Below are positions 6,722 to 9,310 of a stretch of 9,310 bases of DNA, one piece after another. Position 1 is the first letter of the stretch, and each line of letters starts with the position of its first letter. Origin of the DNA: DATBMY01 sp036554605 (GTDB taxonomy: Bacteria > Acidobacteriota > Blastocatellia > UBA7656); assembly GCA_036554605.1 (NCBI GenBank), contig DATBMY010000431.1:1-9310 (forward strand), written 5' to 3'. The position numbers and the translations under genes were made by a program. Under the pieces are notes generated by a model. That model had not been told where the DNA came from, made no database searches, and saw only the letters and a list, made by a program, of their open reading frames with translations.

Positions 6722-7639
6722 ATGGATGCATACCGCAAGGTGCAGAACTTATCGCTAATAGTACAGCCCGGCGACAGCTTCTTTCCCATCGTCGACGCGA
6801 TAGACATGGCCGCTCACAATATCAAGATGACCATCTTCCGTATGAACGACCCTATCGTTCGCGATGCGATGAGCTATGCCGTTACGCGCGGCGTAAAAGT
6901 TCAGGCGCTTGTAGCTCCTACGTCGAAGGGGTGGACCAAAAAAAACAAGAAGCTTGCCGAGGAGCTGACAAGGCTAGGACTGGAAGTGCGAATCCCGAGG
7001 GCGCGAAAAGAGAATATAAAACGATTCCACTACAAGATATTGACGGTCGATGACCAGTTATCCTTGATATTGACCTTCAACCCCACGCAGAAGAATCTCC
7101 ATTATGCGCGCGACTTCGGGCTGCTGATACGCGATCAGGAGATCACGACGGAGATGAACCGGCTGTTTGACGCCGACTGGCACGGCGAACCTTTCAAGCC
7201 TAAGGAATTGCCGCTGGCCATCAGCCCCTACAACAGCCGGCGCAAGATAATCGAGCTGCTCAATTCGGCGGATCGCTCCATACGCATAATCGACGCGAAA
7301 GTCGAAGACCAGCAGGTCATGGGACTGCTGCTCAGAAAAGCCTCGTCCGGATGCGATATAAAAATAATCAGCCGCGACACCTATTACAACGAGGTGGTGC
7401 CGAATTTTCACGTCAAGAAGCTCGCCCGGTATAAGCTCCATGCCAAGTGCGTGGTCGTCGACAGCAAGTATTTCTTCGTCGGCAGCCAGAACCTCCGCTC
7501 TGTCAGCCTCGACCGCCGCCGCGAAGTCGGCTTGATAGTAGAGGACGACGCGATGGCGCGAAAGATCGAGCGCGTCTTTGACGAGGATTGGGAGACCGCG
7601 ACCGAAATGGGCGCCGCCGCCGAGGCGAACGTCGGCTAG
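6722..7639 (+). CDS. Phospholipase D superfamily protein (two HKD motifs)
   Basis: A 305-residue soluble protein of the PLD superfamily, whose members cut or transfer phosphodiester bonds in lipids or nucleic acids through paired HKD motifs. The second motif is canonical, HAKCVVVDSKYFFVGSQN (H240, K242, D247, G254-S255, N257), followed by the usual acidic residue in RRREVGL. The first motif is divergent: HYKILTVDDQLSLILTFN (H103, K105, D110, N120) keeps His, Lys, Asp and Asn but has Leu-Thr in place of Gly-Ser, followed by YARDFG. No signal peptide or membrane helix is seen, which argues against a typical cardiolipin synthase with N-terminal helices and fits a cytoplasmic enzyme. A nuclease-like or phosphatidyltransferase role cannot be decided. 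The ribosome binding site is weak (GAAGAAA region). The small zinc-ribbon gene follows after 11 nt. Confidence 0.85.
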   Translation: MDAYRKVQNLSLIVQPGDSFFPIVDAIDMAAHNIKMTIFRMNDPIVRDAMSYAVTRGVKVQALVAPTSKGWTKKNKKLAEELTRLGLEVRIPRARKENIKRFHYKILTVDDQLSLILTFNPTQKNLHYARDFGLLIRDQEITTEMNRLFDADWHGEPFKPKELPLAISPYNSRRKIIELLNSADRSIRIIDAKVEDQQVMGLLLRKASSGCDIKIISRDTYYNEVVPNFHVKKLARYKLHAKCVVVDSKYFFVGSQNLRSVSLDRRREVGLIVEDDAMARKIERVFDEDWETATEMGAAAEANVG

Positions 7640-7650
7640 CCTGAATCTGA

Positions 7651-7782
7651 ATGACTTGTCCCAGGTGCAAGGTTAAAATGATCGAGCAGAAGCGCAGCTT
7701 TCACAAGCAGCGCAAATGGATATGTCCCAGGTGCGGAAAGACCCGCATGCAAGCGCAAAAGGCGCGCGCGCAAGGGGGGTGA
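7651..7782 (+). CDS. Tiny basic zinc-ribbon protein (43 aa)
   Basis: A short gene that automated length cut-offs can miss. It encodes MTCPRCKVKMIEQ, then a Lys/Arg/His-rich middle, then WICPRCGKTRMQ and a basic tail ending QGG. Two CPRC knuckles (C3/C6 and C25/C28, 18 residues between pairs) form an apparently complete four-Cys zinc ribbon. About a third of the residues are Lys or Arg, which would suit contact with RNA or DNA, as in many ribosome-associated ribbons. That role is inferred from composition only. The ATG directly follows an in-frame TGA (7648-7650), fixing the start as the first in this frame, though no ribosome binding site is obvious, which suggests coupling to the PLD gene ending 11 nt earlier. 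The next gene begins 3 nt downstream. Confidence 0.75.
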   Translation: MTCPRCKVKMIEQKRSFHKQRKWICPRCGKTRMQAQKARAQGG

Positions 7783-7785
7783 CCT

Positions 7786-8082
7786 ATGAAGAAAACTCAA
7801 ACAGATTTTCGACCGGGCGATGAGGTATCATACGCCATGCCCTCCGGGATGCTTTACGGAACGGTTACGCGATTGCTCGGCGCGGGCGAGGGGGCGGCCG
7901 TCGAGATCGAGTTCGAAGACGGGCGCAAAGAGGTCAAGAAAATGCGCGACCGCTCGTTGAGCCTTCTCAAGCGCGCGAGCGGCGCAAGCGAAGAGGAAGA
8001 ACGTCACAAGGATCGAGAGCGCCTGCGCGACCCTGACATCGAGCGCATACGTCGAGGCGAACAGCGCAAGCGATGGCATTAA
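7786..8082 (+). CDS. Small SH3-like basic protein, unknown function
   Basis: A 98-residue protein with an N-terminal small beta-barrel pattern (about residues 8-60): FRPGDEVSYAMPSGMLYGTV, then a glycine turn, then VEIEFEDGRKEVKKM. The PGD-hydrophobic start and DGR turn are typical of SH3-like, KOW or Tudor-like barrels that bind nucleic acid or protein. The C-terminal half (about 62-98) is a long charged Arg/Glu/Lys-rich helix (EEERHKDRERLRD and onward) ending KRWH. No Cys, no signal peptide and no membrane segment. An excellent ribosome binding site (AAGGGGGG, 7772-7779) sits 6 nt before ATG 7786, overlapping the end of the zinc-ribbon gene, so the two are clearly one unit. The family is not recognised with certainty. 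Confidence 0.72.
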   Translation: MKKTQTDFRPGDEVSYAMPSGMLYGTVTRLLGAGEGAAVEIEFEDGRKEVKKMRDRSLSLLKRASGASEEEERHKDRERLRDPDIERIRRGEQRKRWH

Positions 8083-8090
8083 GGAGAATA

Positions 8091-8153
8091 TTGGCTGAGG
8101 CCCATCCCTCCAGAGCCGTCGTCCCGGCGCTCGGCACATTCGTGGCCGGCTGA
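8091..8153 (+). other. 20-codon leader ORF in frame with VOC gene
   Basis: TTG 8091 follows AAGGAG (8081-8086), the best ribosome binding site near the VOC gene, and begins a 20-codon frame (Met-Ala-Glu-Ala-His-Pro...Val-Ala-Gly) ending at TGA 8151-8153. The frame is the same as the VOC gene starting at ATG 8157, separated only by the TGA and one CAG codon. It may be a real leader peptide that hands ribosomes on, the remnant of a longer N-terminus interrupted by a stop, or chance. Confidence 0.3.
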
Positions 8154-8156
8154 CAG

Positions 8157-8594
8157 ATGCTGAGAAACCCTGCATTTCATCATCTAGAACTTCCCTGCGA
8201 GGACCTCGAGGTCGTCGAGCGTTTTTATTGTGTCGTGCTCGGCGCGAAAGTCTATATGCGCCACGATGCCAGCGGCCGCGCCAGCGTGCCGGTCACGGGC
8301 AACATCGCCGAACTTGAGGAGGCAGGGTTTTCAATCGTCGCCACATACTTGAAGATAGGCGACAGCTTCAGAATAGGATTCTTGAAGCGACAGCAGGAGC
8401 ACGCCCGCCGCGAGATCGATCATCTTGCATTCGTCCTCGATGAAGAGAACATGGCTTCGTTATGGCAGAAATTCACCGAGATAGGCATAGAGGTGATCGA
8501 GCTGAGGGAGGACCGTATAGTGATTCGCGACCCATTTGGGTTGGTCCTTGAGTTGTGGCCCAGGTCGGTGATGCAAAGGCTCGGGCTGATCTAG
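8157..8594 (+). CDS. VOC superfamily protein (glyoxalase / dioxygenase fold)
   Basis: A 145-residue protein of the vicinal oxygen chelate superfamily, which holds a divalent metal and acts as lyase, isomerase, dioxygenase or resistance protein. Two beta-alpha-beta-beta-beta modules are visible. The first starts FHHLELPCEDLEVVERFYCV and the second REIDHLAFVLDEENMASLW. Likely metal ligands are His9 (in FHHLEL), His89 (in IDHLAF) and Glu132 (in LVLELWP), placed as in typical members, and DPFGLVLELWP is the standard closing motif. The substrate cannot be inferred. ATG 8157 itself has no clear ribosome binding site; a good one lies before the upstream TTG 8091 in the same frame, interrupted by TGA. 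The gene follows the SH3-like gene by 74 nt. Its stop codon overlaps that of the convergent hydrolase. Confidence 0.85.
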   Translation: MLRNPAFHHLELPCEDLEVVERFYCVVLGAKVYMRHDASGRASVPVTGNIAELEEAGFSIVATYLKIGDSFRIGFLKRQQEHARREIDHLAFVLDEENMASLWQKFTEIGIEVIELREDRIVIRDPFGLVLELWPRSVMQRLGLI

Positions 8595-9310
8595 CGACTC
8601 ATGTCAGTCGGGCGCGCGCGGAGGGCAGAAAACCTCTGAACCAGTCTGGCAAACTGCGCCGGGTATTCCAGCATGGGAAGAAAACCGCATTCCTTCAAGG
8701 TCGCAAGCCGCGCGTTGCGAGCAATCGAAAAGAGCCTCCGCGCCTCTGCCAGCCCCTTCCTATCCTTATCGCCGCAAATGATCAACGACGGGCCGCTCTC
8801 CAACAGGTAGTCGAGCGAGCGAGTCGAGCCGAGGTCGAGTCCGGAGACAGCCGTCTCATAGGCGGCGCGCGGGTTGAGGTCGGCAAAGTCCTCGAAGAGC
8901 TTGTCGCGGAATGGTTGCGGAGCGCGGCGGAAACGCCACGCCACGAGGTTTCGCAAGAGCGGGTAGGCCGCAAGCTCTCGCATCGCGAGCGACGCGGGCG
9001 TATATAAGGCGAGACGCCTGACATCCTTTTCAGCCAGGGGAGGCCGCGGGCTGACAACGATCAGCGAGTCAAAACACTGCGGATGCGTTTGAGCGCAATA
9101 GGCTGCAACATAAGCGCCCATCTCGTGCCCTATAAATGTAGCGTCAAAGATCTTCGCATGAGATAGGAGCGCGAAGAGATCTTCCGAGTGATCTTCGACG
9201 GCAAAGCCCGCGTCAACTCTCGAGGGTTGTGAACGAGCAATCCCGCGCGCGTCATAGATCAGGCAGCGATGGGTCGCCTTAAGGATGTCGACCACGGGCC
9301 GCCAGCTTTC
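8591..9310 (-). CDS. Alpha/beta-hydrolase-fold protein, triad substituted (partial)
   Basis: The N-terminus lies beyond the window; the visible part is about 239 residues. Numbering here starts at a GTG at 9295 that is probably internal. The fold is clear: W-R-P-V-V-D-I-L before it, CLIYDARGIARS (the DxRGxGxS loop), FIGHEMGAYVAAYCAQ as the nucleophile elbow, a helical cap (about 85-165), LIICGDKD (acid strand) and GFLPMLEYPAQFARLV at the end. The elbow reads G-H-E-M-G, with Glu58 where Ser, Asp or Cys should be. The final motif, normally G-H-x-P-x-L-E, has Phe205 in place of His, while an Asp (D176 or D178) is kept. Two of the three catalytic positions are therefore replaced, and the frame is intact. 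It may be a non-enzymatic binding or scaffolding member. It is convergent with the VOC gene, with overlapping stops. Confidence 0.8.
   Translation of the reverse strand, partial: ESWRPVVDILKATHRCLIYDARGIARSQPSRVDAGFAVEDHSEDLFALLSHAKIFDATFIGHEMGAYVAAYCAQTHPQCFDSLIVVSPRPPLAEKDVRRLALYTPASLAMRELAAYPLLRNLVAWRFRRAPQPFRDKLFEDFADLNPRAAYETAVSGLDLGSTRSLDYLLESGPSLIICGDKDRKGLAEARRLFSIARNARLATLKECGFLPMLEYPAQFARLVQRFSALRARPTDMSR

Noticed and set aside
7640..7653. CCTGAATCTGAATG as a copy of CCTGAACCTGAAAG at 3814-3827
   Set aside because: The two match at most of 14 positions, but both are short and low-complexity, and one overlaps a start codon. Too weak to call a repeat family from two copies.

Overview
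This is an ordinary-looking stretch of bacterial chromosome with moderately high GC. It carries eleven protein genes, one small membrane peptide and one tRNA, packed tightly in short operons on both strands. I see no phage, transposon, CRISPR or plasmid signature. MqnC (futalosine route to menaquinone), a group II aromatic amino acid decarboxylase, several short uncharacterised conserved-looking proteins and a heptamer-based intergenic inverted repeat would fit an Acidobacteriota-like (for example Blastocatellia) lineage. That placement is inference from gene style, not from a marker gene.

Region 1 (1-2230, + strand) is membrane-focused. It holds a tiny one-helix membrane peptide, a two-helix membrane protein of unknown function and a CPA2-type Na+/H+ (or K+/H+) antiporter with an Asp-Asp transport motif. 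Region 2 (2260-2488) holds a good sigma70-like promoter, a tRNA-Leu(CAA) gene, and a long hairpin built from CAGTCCT heptamers. Region 3 (2500-3795, +) is a two-gene unit: an unknown protein with two CxxC pairs, then an exported protein with an internal duplication.

Region 4 (3850-6499, - strand) is a probable operon with mqnC first and a PLP-dependent aromatic amino acid decarboxylase 31 nt behind it. It converges on region 3 and diverges from region 5. Region 5 (6722-8594, +) reads: a two-HKD phospholipase D family protein, a 43-residue zinc-ribbon protein that is easy to miss, a 98-residue SH3-like basic protein, and a VOC (glyoxalase fold) protein. Region 6 (8591 to the window edge, - strand) is an alpha/beta-hydrolase-fold protein cut off at its N-terminus. 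Its nucleophile and catalytic histidine positions both appear substituted.

The observations most worth a second look are the apparently triad-less hydrolase, the PLD / zinc-ribbon / SH3 cassette, the heptamer hairpin between the tRNA and its neighbour, the in-frame TGA just upstream of the VOC gene, and the shared CTAG that stops two convergent genes. I did not find a clear new multi-gene defence or mobile system.
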